From assembly GCA_002685965.1 (NCBI GenBank), contig NYZE01000096.1:1-41443 (forward strand): a DNA stretch of 41,443 nucleotides. The letters are read 5' to 3'. Source of the stretch: Planctomycetota bacterium (GTDB lineage: Bacteria > Planctomycetota > UBA1135 > GCA-002748355). Shown in pieces: positions 24,182 through 32,862 of this stretch (position 1 is its first letter; each line of letters starts with the position of its first letter). Below the pieces are notes generated by a model. That model saw nothing but the letters and a program-made list of their open reading frames with translations, was not told the origin of the DNA and searched no databases. The position numbers were made by a program, and so were the translations under genes.

Positions 24182-25439
24182 ACTTCGGGGGTTCCGACTC
24201 GCCCTTCTGGGGCTGGTCTCCGCCGCCTGCGCCCTCTCTGGGCTCAGCGGCGCGCTCGCCCGTGGGCGCCTTCAGGGGCCTCAGAGTGGCCCAACGGCCG
24301 AATGGGCTGCCACCGATCGGATGAATCGTCACCTCGTGGCCAGCCGGAAGCTGGAACTGAGCACCGCCCCAGACGAGCGTGGCACGATCACCGGGGCACC
24401 GCACTCGCAACGCCTCACCCATCTTGTCGAGGGTCGCGCTGATGCTGGCACGCACGGCAACGCCGCCGCCGCCCAGCCTTAGTGACATCGACCCGACATC
24501 GGGCTCGCCTGCTGTGCGGTCTTGATCGCGCACGATCGGAATCAAGAGGCGTCGGTTCGGCGCCAGCACGATGCCATCGGCGACGTTCGCCGCGACCGCC
24601 CCCGTCGGCTGCAGCCGCATCTCGCCCGGGCCCCAGTTGCGCACCACGATCCGGTCTTCGACACCGCTCCGCGCCCAACCCGCTGTGCGTGTTTCGCGCT
24701 GGATCAGCAGGTGCGTCTGGCTGCCGCGGCAAAGCGAGCCATCGGGAAGCACGATCTCGACGGCGCGTGTTCCGAGTCGGCAGTCGGCGCGTGTCACCCA
24801 GGGCATCGCCAGGCGCAGGGTTTGCTTGGTGCCCTGAGAGAAGATCACGTGTGCCTCCCCTAGCAGGTCGACTTGCGTTCCGTCGGCGAACACGAGCAAC
24901 GAACGCCCTTGCCCGTCGATGCGGACCTCTGAACCGGCGTCGAGCAGTCGACTCTTGTCCCAGAAGTGCAGCGGGTAGAAGGCAACTTCGTCAGCCGGAC
25001 GAACCCGGACGACCTCGGCGAAGCGAGCCAGGTAGCACTGCTGCGGCGACGGACGGCCGCGTGACCGCTCCCTGTCGACCACGCGCTTGCCTGGCCCACC
25101 CAGCTGCACCCAGCTCGGCCAACCGCTCAGGTCACCCTTGGGATCCTGGGCACCGTCTTTCGCAGCCCTCGGCAGGGCGCCCGGGAAGAACGGAATCAGA
25201 CCTCGCATCCCGGTGGGCAAGGGCACAATCGGCAGTCCACCGCCAATCCCGGGCAAGCGTCGCTGGCCGAGCCGCAGGTAGTCGCCGTAGCCCGCCCCCG
25301 TTGCCCGGGTCTGCTCGCCCTGGGTGCTCCGCGGGGTGCCATAACCAGGCCTCTGGCGCGGATAGGACTGCTGCTGCGAGGCCGACACAGTGACCGCCAA
25401 CAGCGCGCCCGCCACCACCGCCGTCATCATTCGTCTCAC
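24180..25439 (-). CDS. Secreted protein with a FecR-like stretch
   Basis: 419 aa from a GTG at 25439 overlapping the preceding stop as GTGA; an ATG at 25430 is an alternative. Residues 1-20 form a signal peptide ending VSA-S. A Gln/Pro/Gly/Arg-rich low-complexity segment follows (21-95). The middle contains a pattern like FecR/LPS-assembly beta repeats: DAGSEVRIDGQGRSLLVFADGTQVDLL near 170-195, echoed later by LPAGHEVTIHP. Four cysteines lie in the central part. The tail is charged and hydrophilic. I do not recognise a specific family; a periplasmic or surface protein, perhaps binding a ligand or envelope component, is the most that can be said. It is the last gene of the moaC-acc transcript. 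Confidence 0.7.
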   Translation of the reverse strand: MRRMMTAVVAGALLAVTVSASQQQSYPRQRPGYGTPRSTQGEQTRATGAGYGDYLRLGQRRLPGIGGGLPIVPLPTGMRGLIPFFPGALPRAAKDGAQDPKGDLSGWPSWVQLGGPGKRVVDRERSRGRPSPQQCYLARFAEVVRVRPADEVAFYPLHFWDKSRLLDAGSEVRIDGQGRSLLVFADGTQVDLLGEAHVIFSQGTKQTLRLAMPWVTRADCRLGTRAVEIVLPDGSLCRGSQTHLLIQRETRTAGWARSGVEDRIVVRNWGPGEMRLQPTGAVAANVADGIVLAPNRRLLIPIVRDQDRTAGEPDVGSMSLRLGGGGVAVRASISATLDKMGEALRVRCPGDRATLVWGGAQFQLPAGHEVTIHPIGGSPFGRWATLRPLKAPTGERAAEPREGAGGGDQPQKGESEPPK

Positions 25440-26080
25440 GGGGACTCTTCCTCGTCGATCGGGTATCGCGGGCCCGTGAACGGCGGGGACTCCACCGGCT
25501 CGCTCTCTACTGCCTGTTGTTCTACTTCGACGGGAGCCGGCTTGGACTTGCCGTAGAACCCCTCGAAGATCATCTCCAGCTCCAGCTTACCCTCAGACTC
25601 CAGTTGCACGAGCTTCCCGAAGCGTTCCATCAGGACTGTGCGCAGCCGGGAGCTCAGATCCAGGATCGATACATCCTCCGGCGCGAGGTAGTGGGCCCGC
25701 ACGAGGGTGCGCTTGCGCGCGGGCGTCAGCACCTTGACCCGCAGCCGCGTGATCTCGTCGAGTGCCTCACCCGCCGACCGCAGACCGCTCTCGACGGCTT
25801 CGCGCGACACGTGGACCGTGCCGTCGGCAGCCTTGCTGAGGAGGGGTCCTTCGAGGTCGCGGCGACGGCCTGCGCGGAAGTAGAGCAGTCGTAGCGCGTT
25901 GAGCAGGAGGACAGCGCAGCCGACCAGGGCGAGCGAGCCCTTCGAGTTCGACAGAAGCGAACCTTCGAGGCTGGGATACTGAATCCAGTTGACCAGGAAA
26001 TAGCTGCCGGCACCGAGGGCGGCCAGCGCGTTAGTCGCGCTGACGAGCGTGCGGGCGAGGCTCTTGAGGTCTTCTTCCAT
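25436..26080 (-). CDS. AmaP-like membrane protein (alkaline-shock anchor family)
   Basis: 214 aa. Two membrane helices (about 12-31 and 49-67) joined by a short loop are followed by a soluble alpha/beta domain (about 85-165) with the pattern VHVSREAVES...ITRLRVKVLTPAR, resembling Asp23/AmaP proteins. The acidic, proline-rich tail (170-214) looks disordered. AmaP anchors Asp23 at the membrane in Gram-positive bacteria; no Asp23 gene is adjacent here. It follows accC by 3 nt and is coupled to the secreted-protein gene by GTGA, suggesting an envelope function linked to lipid synthesis. Family assignment is by pattern only. Confidence 0.6.
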   Translation of the reverse strand: MEEDLKSLARTLVSATNALAALGAGSYFLVNWIQYPSLEGSLLSNSKGSLALVGCAVLLLNALRLLYFRAGRRRDLEGPLLSKAADGTVHVSREAVESGLRSAGEALDEITRLRVKVLTPARKRTLVRAHYLAPEDVSILDLSSRLRTVLMERFGKLVQLESEGKLELEMIFEGFYGKSKPAPVEVEQQAVESEPVESPPFTGPRYPIDEEESP

Positions 26081-26083
26081 CGC

Positions 26084-27424
26084 TTAGAAGGACCTTTCGA
26101 TGAACCCTGTATCGACATTCCCGGAAAGGAAGTCGGCATGCGCGAGAATGCGCTGATACAGCGGAATGGTAGTCTTGATGTTCTCGGCGACGATCTCGGC
26201 CAGGGCCCGTCGACCGATCGCGATCGCGGCGAGCCGGTCTTCGGCATGGACGATCAGCTTGCCGATCAGCGAGTCGTAGTAGGCCGGGATGCGATAGCCC
26301 GAGTAGACGTGCGAATCCCAACGCACACCCCTGCCACCGGGCGGCACGAACAGACCGAGCTGCCCGGGCGACGGCCGGAAGTTGTCGGCCGGGTCTTCGG
26401 CGTTGATGCGGAACTCGATGGCGTGGCCACGAAACTCGATGTCCTCCTGGTGGAAGCCGAGCGGCTTGCCGGCGGCGACTTCGAGCATGCCGCGGATCAG
26501 ATCGACGCCCGAGACGGCCTCCGTCACCGGATGCTCGACCTGGATGCGCGCGTTGACCTCGATGAAGTAGAACTTCTTGTCGCGGTCGACCAGAAACTCG
26601 ACCGTACCGGCGGAGTAGTAGCTGGCCGCGCGGGCAACCTTGACCGCCGCTTCCCCCATCGCCCGTCGCATCTCGGCGTCGAGCGCAGGGGACGGCGACT
26701 CCTCGATCGTCTTCTGGTGGCGGCGCTGCAGCGAACAGTCCCGTTCGCCGAGGTGCACGATGGTGCCGTGCATGTCGCCGAGGATCTGCACCTCGACGTG
26801 GCGTGGGTTCTCGATCAGCTTCTCCAGGTAGACGCTCCCGTCCTTGAACGAGGCCTCGGCTTCGCGCCGCGCCGCGTGAAAACCGTTCACCAGACTGACG
26901 TCATTGCTCGCGACACGCAGACCGCGACCGCCGCCGCCTGCCGTTGCCTTGATCATGACCGGGTAGCCAATCTCACGCGCAATCGCCAAGGCCTTGTCCT
27001 CGGTCGGGACGATCCCCTCGGACCCGGGCACCGTCTCCACGCCCGCCTTCCGCGCCAGCGCGATGGCCTGCGCCTTGTCTCCCACCAGCTTGATGGTCTC
27101 CGGACTCGGTCCGATCCAGCGAATATTGCAGGACTGGCAGACCTCGGCGAAGTGAGCATTCTCGGCGAGGAACCCGTAGCCCGGATGGATCGCTTCGACG
27201 TCCGCGATCTCGGCGGCCGAGATCAGCCGCGGAATGTCGAGGTAGCTCTGCGCGCTCGGCCCCGGGCCAATGCAAACCGTCTCGTCGGCGTAGCGCAGAT
27301 GGAGCGACCCGCGGTCAGCCTCGGAGTAGACCGCCACCGTCTCGATGCCGAGTTCCCGGCAGGCGCGCACGACGCGCAGTGCGATCTCGCCGCGGTTAGC
27401 GATCATCACTCGGTGAAACGACAT
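26084..27424 (-). CDS. accC: Acetyl-CoA carboxylase, biotin carboxylase subunit
   Basis: 446 aa, the normal AccC length, from the ATG at 27424 ([13 protein letters not shown]). The frame is open for 28 more codons but that part is cysteine-rich non-homologous sequence overlapping accB. The ATP-grasp features GGGGRG (163-168), [11 protein letters not shown] (80-90) and [14 protein letters not shown] (289-302) are all visible. Most relatives read EVN/EMN-T-R in the last motif; here the threonine is alanine, while the catalytic glutamate, asparagine and arginine are kept. It carboxylates biotin on AccB with ATP and bicarbonate, the first half-reaction of malonyl-CoA formation. accB precedes it by 34 nt. 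The carboxyltransferase genes accA/accD are not in the window. Confidence 0.96.
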   Translation of the reverse strand: MSFHRVMIANRGEIALRVVRACRELGIETVAVYSEADRGSLHLRYADETVCIGPGPSAQSYLDIPRLISAAEIADVEAIHPGYGFLAENAHFAEVCQSCNIRWIGPSPETIKLVGDKAQAIALARKAGVETVPGSEGIVPTEDKALAIAREIGYPVMIKATAGGGGRGLRVASNDVSLVNGFHAARREAEASFKDGSVYLEKLIENPRHVEVQILGDMHGTIVHLGERDCSLQRRHQKTIEESPSPALDAEMRRAMGEAAVKVARAASYYSAGTVEFLVDRDKKFYFIEVNARIQVEHPVTEAVSGVDLIRGMLEVAAGKPLGFHQEDIEFRGHAIEFRINAEDPADNFRPSPGQLGLFVPPGGRGVRWDSHVYSGYRIPAYYDSLIGKLIVHAEDRLAAIAIGRRALAEIVAENIKTTIPLYQRILAHADFLSGNVDTGFIERSF

Positions 27425-27458
27425 CCTACGGCTCTTCTCTTGCGCCTCTTCTCGAACG

Positions 27459-27983
27459 TCAGCTCGGCCGCACGAGCAGCAGGGGTTGCCCGAACTCGAC
27501 TGGCTCACCGTTCTCGACCAAGATCTTCAGGACCTCGCAGTCCTGCTCGGCCTTGATCTCGTTCATGACCTTCATGGCCTCGAGGATGCAGATCGTGGTC
27601 TCCGCACCGATCGTGTCACCAACCTTGACGAAGGGGGCCGCATCCGGTGACAACGAGCGATAGAAGGTCCCGACCATCGGTGACTCGATGTGCACAGCGC
27701 CCGGGGGCAGCGCCTCGCTGTCGGCCGCAGCCGCGTCAGCAGGTGGCTGGACCGGCGCCGCCGGTCCAGGTGAGAACGGGTAGGGCCCCGGCACCTGCAC
27801 GAACTCGGTGCGACTGTGCGGCTCGGGCATCTTGATCTTGAGGCGCGTGCCCTGGTCCTCGAGCTCCAACTCGAGGCCCCCTGCCTGCGACAGGATGCCA
27901 ATCAGACGCTTGATCTCCTTCGGATCGAGGAAGGTCGACCGGCGCCGGCCCTCCACGTCCCCGCCTTGTTCCTTGTCCGCCAA
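27459..27983 (-). CDS. accB: Biotin carboxyl carrier protein of acetyl-CoA carboxylase
   Basis: 174 aa from a TTG at 27983, chosen because GGAGGA sits 6 nt upstream and the start lies 2 nt after the asd stop; the longer frame upstream overlaps asd and shows no homology. The N-terminal helix pair ([23 protein letters not shown]) is typical of bacterial AccB. A Pro/Ala-rich thumb linker (about 65-95) follows, and then the biotinyl domain with EAMKVMNEI, where K138 is the biotinylated lysine. It carries carboxybiotin between AccC and the carboxyltransferase. Placing it directly behind asd and before accC suggests co-regulation with growth. Confidence 0.95.
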   Translation of the reverse strand: MADKEQGGDVEGRRRSTFLDPKEIKRLIGILSQAGGLELELEDQGTRLKIKMPEPHSRTEFVQVPGPYPFSPGPAAPVQPPADAAAADSEALPPGAVHIESPMVGTFYRSLSPDAAPFVKVGDTIGAETTICILEAMKVMNEIKAEQDCEVLKILVENGEPVEFGQPLLLVRPS

Positions 27984-27985
27984 AG

Positions 27986-29080
27986 TCAGTCCTCCCGCCT
28001 CTCGGCCGGGGCAGTCAGTTGAGCCTGCGGCCCGCACATGTCCTGGTAGCTCTCGAAAATCTGCACGGCGTTGAGCGCCGCACCCTTGAGCAACTGGTCG
28101 CCGCTCAGCCAAAACGAGATGCCGTTTTCGAAGACGGCGCTATCGCGCACCCGGCCAACCAGTACCGGCTCGACACCATCCGCGTCAACCGGCATCGGGT
28201 ACTCTAGCCCCGTTGGGTCGTCAACCAAACGAACGCCCGGTGCTCCTTGCAACGCCGCGCGCGCCAAGTCCGGCGTGATGGCCTCGCGAGTAGCGATCGT
28301 GACGGCCTCGGAGTGACAGCGTAGCACCGGCACGCGCACACAGGTAACGTCCACAGGCAGCTCGGGCAAGCCCATGATCTTGCGGGTCTCAAGCACCATC
28401 TTGCGCTCCTCGCCCGTCACACCATCGTCCGCGAAGGTGTCGATGTGCGGCACGAGGTTGAACGCCAGTCGATGGCCAAAAACTTCCGTCTCGCCAGCGG
28501 TTGCCTCGCCCGCGGCGCCACCGTCCGTGGGACCGTCCATGTAGCTACGCACGCCGCCGAGCAACGCTTCGATACCCTTCTGGCCCGCCCCGGACGCGGC
28601 CTGGTAGGTCGACACGACGACGGACTCGAGGCCGAACGCTTGGTGCAACGGCGCCAATGGGACGACCATGAGGATCGTCGAGCAGTTGGGATTCGCAATG
28701 ATCGCACCACCGCTGCCGGTCGGCATCGCCGCAGCGTTGACCTCGGGGACGATCAACGGCACATCAGCATCGAGGCGGAAGGCGGAGCTGTTGTCGATCA
28801 CCAGTGCACCGCGCTCGACCGCCGCCGGTGCGTAGCGCTTGGAGCGCTCCTTGCCGCACGAGAAGAAGGCGACGTCAATCCCGTCGAACGCCGCATCTTC
28901 GAGCAACTGCACGGTCAGCTCACGGCCAGCGAACTCGATCGTGCGACCGCGCGACCGTTCACTGGCCAGCAACCGAAGCTCGCCAATCTCTGTGCCGCGC
29001 GCTTCCAGCAGAGTCAGCAACTCTCGCCCGACTGCGCCCGTCGCCCCGGCAACGGCGATCCTTAGATCCGTCGTAGTCAA
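27986..29080 (-). CDS. asd: Aspartate-semialdehyde dehydrogenase
   Basis: 364 aa. The NADP-binding GATGAVGRE (12-20), the active-site C133 in NPNCST and VPHIDTF/RVPVLRCHSEA are typical. It reduces aspartyl phosphate to aspartate semialdehyde, feeding lysine, diaminopimelate (peptidoglycan), threonine and methionine. The start is TTG at 29080, overlapping the moaC stop as TTGA; the alternative would be further downstream and would remove the nucleotide-binding strand. An insertion rich in Gly/Ala/Thr (about 183-197) is longer than in E. coli Asd. Its last codons contain the GGAGGA that serves accB. Confidence 0.95.
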   Translation of the reverse strand: MTTTDLRIAVAGATGAVGRELLTLLEARGTEIGELRLLASERSRGRTIEFAGRELTVQLLEDAAFDGIDVAFFSCGKERSKRYAPAAVERGALVIDNSSAFRLDADVPLIVPEVNAAAMPTGSGGAIIANPNCSTILMVVPLAPLHQAFGLESVVVSTYQAASGAGQKGIEALLGGVRSYMDGPTDGGAAGEATAGETEVFGHRLAFNLVPHIDTFADDGVTGEERKMVLETRKIMGLPELPVDVTCVRVPVLRCHSEAVTIATREAITPDLARAALQGAPGVRLVDDPTGLEYPMPVDADGVEPVLVGRVRDSAVFENGISFWLSGDQLLKGAALNAVQIFESYQDMCGPQAQLTAPAERRED

Positions 29081-29556
29081 CTGTCAGCCTCCCAGCGCCC
29101 TGACTTGCCACCCTCCTTGAGCAGCAAGCGAACGGACTCGATGCGGATGCCGCGATGCAGCGCCTTGCACATGTCGTAAAGGGCCAGCGCCGCACCGGTC
29201 ACGCCGCACAACGCCTCCATCTCGACTCCGGTGCGCGCTGTCGTCGCCGTCTCGCAGATCACTCGCACCGACCCAGTCATGCGGTCCGACTCGAACTCCA
29301 CGCGAACGTGCTCGAGTGGCAAGGGGTGACACAGCGGCACGGTGTCCCCCGTCCTCTTGGCAGCCTGCACACCCGCGACCGTGGCCACGGCGAGCGCGTT
29401 GCCCTTCGGCAGTGCATCGTCCAGCAACTTCTCAAGAACCTCGACCCCGAGCTCGATTCGAGCCTCGGCAAGGGCACGACGCCGGGTGACGGGCTTGTCC
29501 CCAACATCGACCATGCGCGGCCGCCCCTCTTGATCCAAGTGAGTCCATTCTGTCAT
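29077..29556 (-). CDS. moaC: Cyclic pyranopterin monophosphate synthase
   Basis: 159 aa, normal MoaC length. MVDVGDKPVTRRRA, KGNALAVATVAGVQAAKRT, the PLCHPLPL loop and TGVEMEALCGVTGAALALYDMCKAL are the family's hallmarks. It converts the MoaA product to cyclic pyranopterin monophosphate in molybdenum cofactor synthesis. It stands first in the operon, coupled to asd by TTGA, with no other moa/moe gene in the window; this is an unusual setting. The ATG at 29556 is the natural start. A possible promoter lies about 165 nt upstream. Confidence 0.96.
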   Translation of the reverse strand: MTEWTHLDQEGRPRMVDVGDKPVTRRRALAEARIELGVEVLEKLLDDALPKGNALAVATVAGVQAAKRTGDTVPLCHPLPLEHVRVEFESDRMTGSVRVICETATTARTGVEMEALCGVTGAALALYDMCKALHRGIRIESVRLLLKEGGKSGRWEADS

Positions 29557-29935
29557 GAATAGGCCGAGCTAGCTCGACTTCACGCAAACCTGCCGCTCGC
29601 GCTCTTCTAGTGAGGCGCCTAGGAGGTTGCTCTGGCTCGCACCGTGCGGACACAGGGGCATCGAGTGGGCTTCCAAGAGGATGAGGTTCCGGGGGTGAGG
29701 AAAATGACGCTACGAACGGAACATTGTAGAGTTTCGGACGTTCCGATTCATCCGCCCCGCGGTCGTTGGGGAGGACGTGGCGGATCTGGTCGGCCGGAAT
29801 CGCCTCCGGCGATCGGGTGGGAGCTAGCCCTCGCAAGCAGGGTTTGCGACCAACCTGTCGAGTTTGGGGCGGTCGGACCGATACTCAGGAAGGGCGCTTC
29901 GCATCGCAAACGTGGCGCGCAGCTGGAAGGACTCA
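29557..29935. other. 379-nt divergent intergenic region
   Basis: This is the only gene-free stretch longer than 300 nt, and it separates the minus-strand moaC operon from the plus-strand S41 protease. It should hold both promoters. I see a minus-strand TACAAT (29728-29723), an inverted repeat CGGAAC/GTTCCG flanking it (29717-29722 and 29740-29745), and a hairpin GCCGGA/TCCGGC (29793-29798 with 29805-29810) in the protease leader. AAGGA precedes the protease ATG. I see no convincing small gene, tRNA or riboswitch here. Confidence 0.7.
29723..29728 (-). promoter_or_regulatory. Possible -10 element for the moaC-acc operon
   Basis: On the minus strand this reads TACAAT, one base from the consensus, in an otherwise GC-rich region and about 165 nt upstream of moaC. 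No good -35 box lies at the right distance. A short inverted repeat (CGGAAC at 29717-29722, GTTCCG at 29740-29745) brackets it and could be an operator. This is weak evidence because only one box is recognisable. Confidence 0.25.
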
Positions 29936-32302
29936 ATGAACAACTCTCGCTTCTGGGCTCTTATCACCGGCCTCACCATCGTCTTTCCCAATGCGGCCGC
30001 CACGGCCGGCGCCACGAGCATCGCTCAGGGGAAGAAGGATCGAGTGGCATCGCTCGTCGTCGAAGCCGATCGCAAGCCGCTGGCAGAAGCGTGGAGCTAC
30101 CTGCGCCGCATCGAAGACCTCGAACTCAGCGACGACACCCTCGGTGAGGCCCTCCAGGGAGTCGCCAAGAGGGTCGGCACCACTGGCAAGCTCTTGGTCG
30201 CGCGCGGTCTGCTGAGCCTCGGCGAGGAGATCTACGGCACCAAGGTCGTCGAGATGCTCACGCCGATCCTCGACGGCGCGAACCCGAGCCAGCGCATCGC
30301 CGGCGTCAGGCTGCTCGGCAACCAGCGGCTCGAGGGCCGGGCCCAGCGCTCCGCTGGCGTCCTGCTCGCGAAGATCGTCAACGACGACACTGCCGACACC
30401 GCGCTGCGCCTGCCAGCAGCCAAGTCGCTCTACTGGGTCGGCAACGCGACACAGAAGACAACGGCACGCCGCACGTTGCTGGACTACCTCAAGTCGCGCG
30501 ACCAGGCGCTGCGCGTGCGCGGCGCGCTGGCGATGTACGAGATCGGCGACAGCTTCCACATGAGCGCGCGCGGCGTGCTCGAGGAAATCGAGACCGAACC
30601 GACTGCCGAGGGCCGACTGGCGCACGCATATCTCGAGCGCGAGCGCGGCGAGAAGGCCTACGGTCGGCTGCAGTACCGTCTGAACAAGCTGCTCGTCGAA
30701 GGGCGCACCGGCAGCGGTGATAGCCGCGCTGGCAACACGGGCGACTTCCGGCTCATCCGTGAGTTACTCGGGCTCATCGAAGGCGCCCACATCGATGGCA
30801 AGACCACCGACCGCGAGATGCTCATCGAGCGGGCGGCCCGCGGCATGTTGCGCGCACTGGATCCGTTCTCCAGCTACCTGACGAGCGACCAGTACGCTCG
30901 CTTCGCCTTCGACCTCAACCGCCACTACGGCGGCATCGGCGCCTTCGTCCGTAACCCGGACGGGCTGTTCCAGATCACGCGGCCGATCTACTCAGGCCCC
31001 GCCTACAAGGCCGGCCTGCTGTCTGGCGATCGCATCCTTGCAGTCGACGGTTGGAATACCGGCGACAAGGAACTCGACGAGATCATTCGCCGCCTCAAGG
31101 GCAAGCCGGACACCGAGGTCAAGATCAAGGTCTGGCGCGCCGGTTGGCCAGAGCCGAAGGACCTGACGCTCACCCGCGCCGTGATCCAGGTGCCGTCCGT
31201 CAACGAGGACATGCTGCCGGGCAAGATCGGCTACGTAGAGCTGATCGCCTTCGCCTCCGACACCAGCAAAGAACTGCGCTACAAGCTCCAAGGACTCAAA
31301 GAGAGCGGCGCCCGGGCCGTAATCGTCGACCTACGCGCCAACTCCGGCGGCTACCTGTCGCAGGCCGAGGCCGTCGCTGATCTGTTCCTTCCCAAGGACA
31401 AGCTGATCGTCTACACGAAGAGCACCCGCAAGGAAGAGCGCCACTTCAGCAGGAAGGACCCTGTCTTCCCGGACGTACCAATCGTGGTTTTGATCAACGG
31501 TTCGACGGCGTCGGCTTCCGAGATCGTGTCGGGCGCCCTGCAGGACCACCACCGCGCGACCATCGTCGGCGAGCAGAGCTACGGCAAGGGCTCGGTACAG
31601 AACCTCTTCCGCATCGCTTCGCGCCCCGGAGAGAAGTTCTACGACGAAAACCGCAACGGCCGCATGGACCCGGGCGAGCGCTTCGATGACGTCGACAAGG
31701 ACGGCAAGTTCGATCCGGGCCCGCGGGCACGCATCACGATCGCTCGCTACTACCTGCCAAGCGGTCGCTGCCTGCACAAGATCACCGACGAGAACGGCAA
31801 GGTGAAGAACCCCGACTACGGCGTCCTGCCGGACTACGAACTCAAGGCGCGGCAGTTCAAGAACAACGAACTCTGGAAGCAGGCTGCGCTGAGCGAACTG
31901 TGGACCGAGCAAAAGTTCCACAGCTACGTCGACGAGCACATGCCAAAGAACAAGAAGAAGTTCCTCGAACTGGCGACCGGCGATGCCGGCTCGACGGCCG
32001 CCTACCCGGGCTTCGACGAGTTCTACGAGAGCCTTGGCACGCAGCTGTCCAAGGACGACGTCCGCCGTTGGATCCGCGTCGTCATCCGCGAGCGCTCGGC
32101 CGACTCGCGCGGCAAGGCATGGCCCGGCCTGCGGCTCCTCGGCGACTTCCAGGAAGACGTGCAACTCCAGGGCGCCATCGCCATCGCGCTACGCAAGCTC
32201 GGCGAGGAGATCGCCGACGTCCCGGCCTACAAAGCCGTCCTCAAGCTCCCGGCCGAGTTCGGCAAGAAGAAGAATAAGAAGCGGACGGCGAAGAAGGGCT
32301 AG
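29936..32302 (+). CDS. Secreted S41 C-terminal-processing protease with PDZ and EF-hand-like loops
   Basis: 788 aa from ATG at 29936 with AAGGA 5 nt upstream; the frame is open upstream but a signal peptide (1-24) starts here. Residues 30-290 are alpha-helical repeats of HEAT-like character. A PDZ domain (about 330-415) contains AGLLSGDRILAVDG. The S41 core holds VDLRANSGGYLSQA and the Ser/Lys dyad: S526 in GSTASASEI and K551 in SYGKGSVQ, spaced 25 as in Prc/CtpA. Between the active site and the C-terminal helices lie two calcium-type loops: DENRNGRMDPGE (570-581), a full EF-hand pattern, and DVDKDGKFDPGP (585-596), lacking the last glutamate. It should cleave C-terminal tails of periplasmic proteins. 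It stands alone on the plus strand and ends in a lysine-rich tail. Confidence 0.92.
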   Translation: MNNSRFWALITGLTIVFPNAAATAGATSIAQGKKDRVASLVVEADRKPLAEAWSYLRRIEDLELSDDTLGEALQGVAKRVGTTGKLLVARGLLSLGEEIYGTKVVEMLTPILDGANPSQRIAGVRLLGNQRLEGRAQRSAGVLLAKIVNDDTADTALRLPAAKSLYWVGNATQKTTARRTLLDYLKSRDQALRVRGALAMYEIGDSFHMSARGVLEEIETEPTAEGRLAHAYLERERGEKAYGRLQYRLNKLLVEGRTGSGDSRAGNTGDFRLIRELLGLIEGAHIDGKTTDREMLIERAARGMLRALDPFSSYLTSDQYARFAFDLNRHYGGIGAFVRNPDGLFQITRPIYSGPAYKAGLLSGDRILAVDGWNTGDKELDEIIRRLKGKPDTEVKIKVWRAGWPEPKDLTLTRAVIQVPSVNEDMLPGKIGYVELIAFASDTSKELRYKLQGLKESGARAVIVDLRANSGGYLSQAEAVADLFLPKDKLIVYTKSTRKEERHFSRKDPVFPDVPIVVLINGSTASASEIVSGALQDHHRATIVGEQSYGKGSVQNLFRIASRPGEKFYDENRNGRMDPGERFDDVDKDGKFDPGPRARITIARYYLPSGRCLHKITDENGKVKNPDYGVLPDYELKARQFKNNELWKQAALSELWTEQKFHSYVDEHMPKNKKKFLELATGDAGSTAAYPGFDEFYESLGTQLSKDDVRRWIRVVIRERSADSRGKAWPGLRLLGDFQEDVQLQGAIAIALRKLGEEIADVPAYKAVLKLPAEFGKKKNKKRTAKKG

Positions 32303-32313
32303 CAGACAACCAC

Positions 32314-32326
32314 GGGGCACAGCCCC
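32314..32326. terminator. Small hairpin between convergent genes
   Basis: GGGGC (32314-32318), loop ACA, GCCCC (32322-32326) lies in the 23-nt gap between the protease stop and the Minf_1886-type gene stop. Five GC pairs and no U-tract make it a weak candidate for a shared terminator. Confidence 0.25.
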
Positions 32327-32724
32327 TACTTCGTGAGCTCTCCCCACGGCACGCGAGCGCGGTAGTCCTGGACGAAGACGCGCTCGAAGTCGTAGCCGTC
32401 GGCGAAGTCGTGGATGGTGTCCTGCTGGCGGCGCTGGAGGAGGCCGACGTCGATGAGGTTGAAGACCATCTGGCCGAAGTCCTCGGTTGCGACGACGCCC
32501 CATTGGTTGAAGACCGTCTTGGCCATCGGGCCAAAGCGTTGGGCACCGAGATCGCGGATGCTGACCAGGAGGTCACGGCCGCCGACATGACGGTTGCGGC
32601 CACTGCGCGAAATGCGCTGGATGGTCAGGTCGAGGGCATCAAGCACGAACAAGTAGGCGTTGCGCCGATATCGGGAGTCGCGCTGACAGACCTCAACGAT
32701 CTTGTCTTCGAGGCACTCGGTCAT
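32326..32724 (-). CDS. Minf_1886-family protein restricted to planctomycetes/verrucomicrobia
   Basis: 132 aa from ATG at 32724; the frame extends upstream without homology-like sequence. It begins with acidic/hydrophobic helices (IVEVCQRDSRYRRNAYLFVLDALDL). Then comes the characteristic middle: HVGGRDLLVSIRDLGAQRFGPMAKTVFNQWGV, followed by EDFGQMVFNLIDVGLL and a tail ending in an acidic/aromatic DFADGYDFE. This fits the Minf_1886 family (TIGR04138), of unknown function. It has no signal peptide or membrane segment and is probably cytosolic. It is the last gene after holB, 138 nt downstream. It is the best taxonomic marker in the window. Confidence 0.85.
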   Translation of the reverse strand: MTECLEDKIVEVCQRDSRYRRNAYLFVLDALDLTIQRISRSGRNRHVGGRDLLVSIRDLGAQRFGPMAKTVFNQWGVVATEDFGQMVFNLIDVGLLQRRQQDTIHDFADGYDFERVFVQDYRARVPWGELTK

Positions 32725-32862
32725 GGTGGTTCGCCTGTGGGAGGTTCTTCGCTGGTGGCGAAAAGGGCCGAACAGCCTGCGCCCTGGCAAGGCCAGGGGC
32801 AAGGCTTCGCTGCTATCGACCCACCTCGGACAAGCCTTGAGCGGTCAGGACTTCTTCCCGGA

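Noticed and set aside
26138-27556. A 472-codon plus-strand open frame
   Set aside because: Antisense shadow of accC in a GC-rich genome; no recognisable motif.
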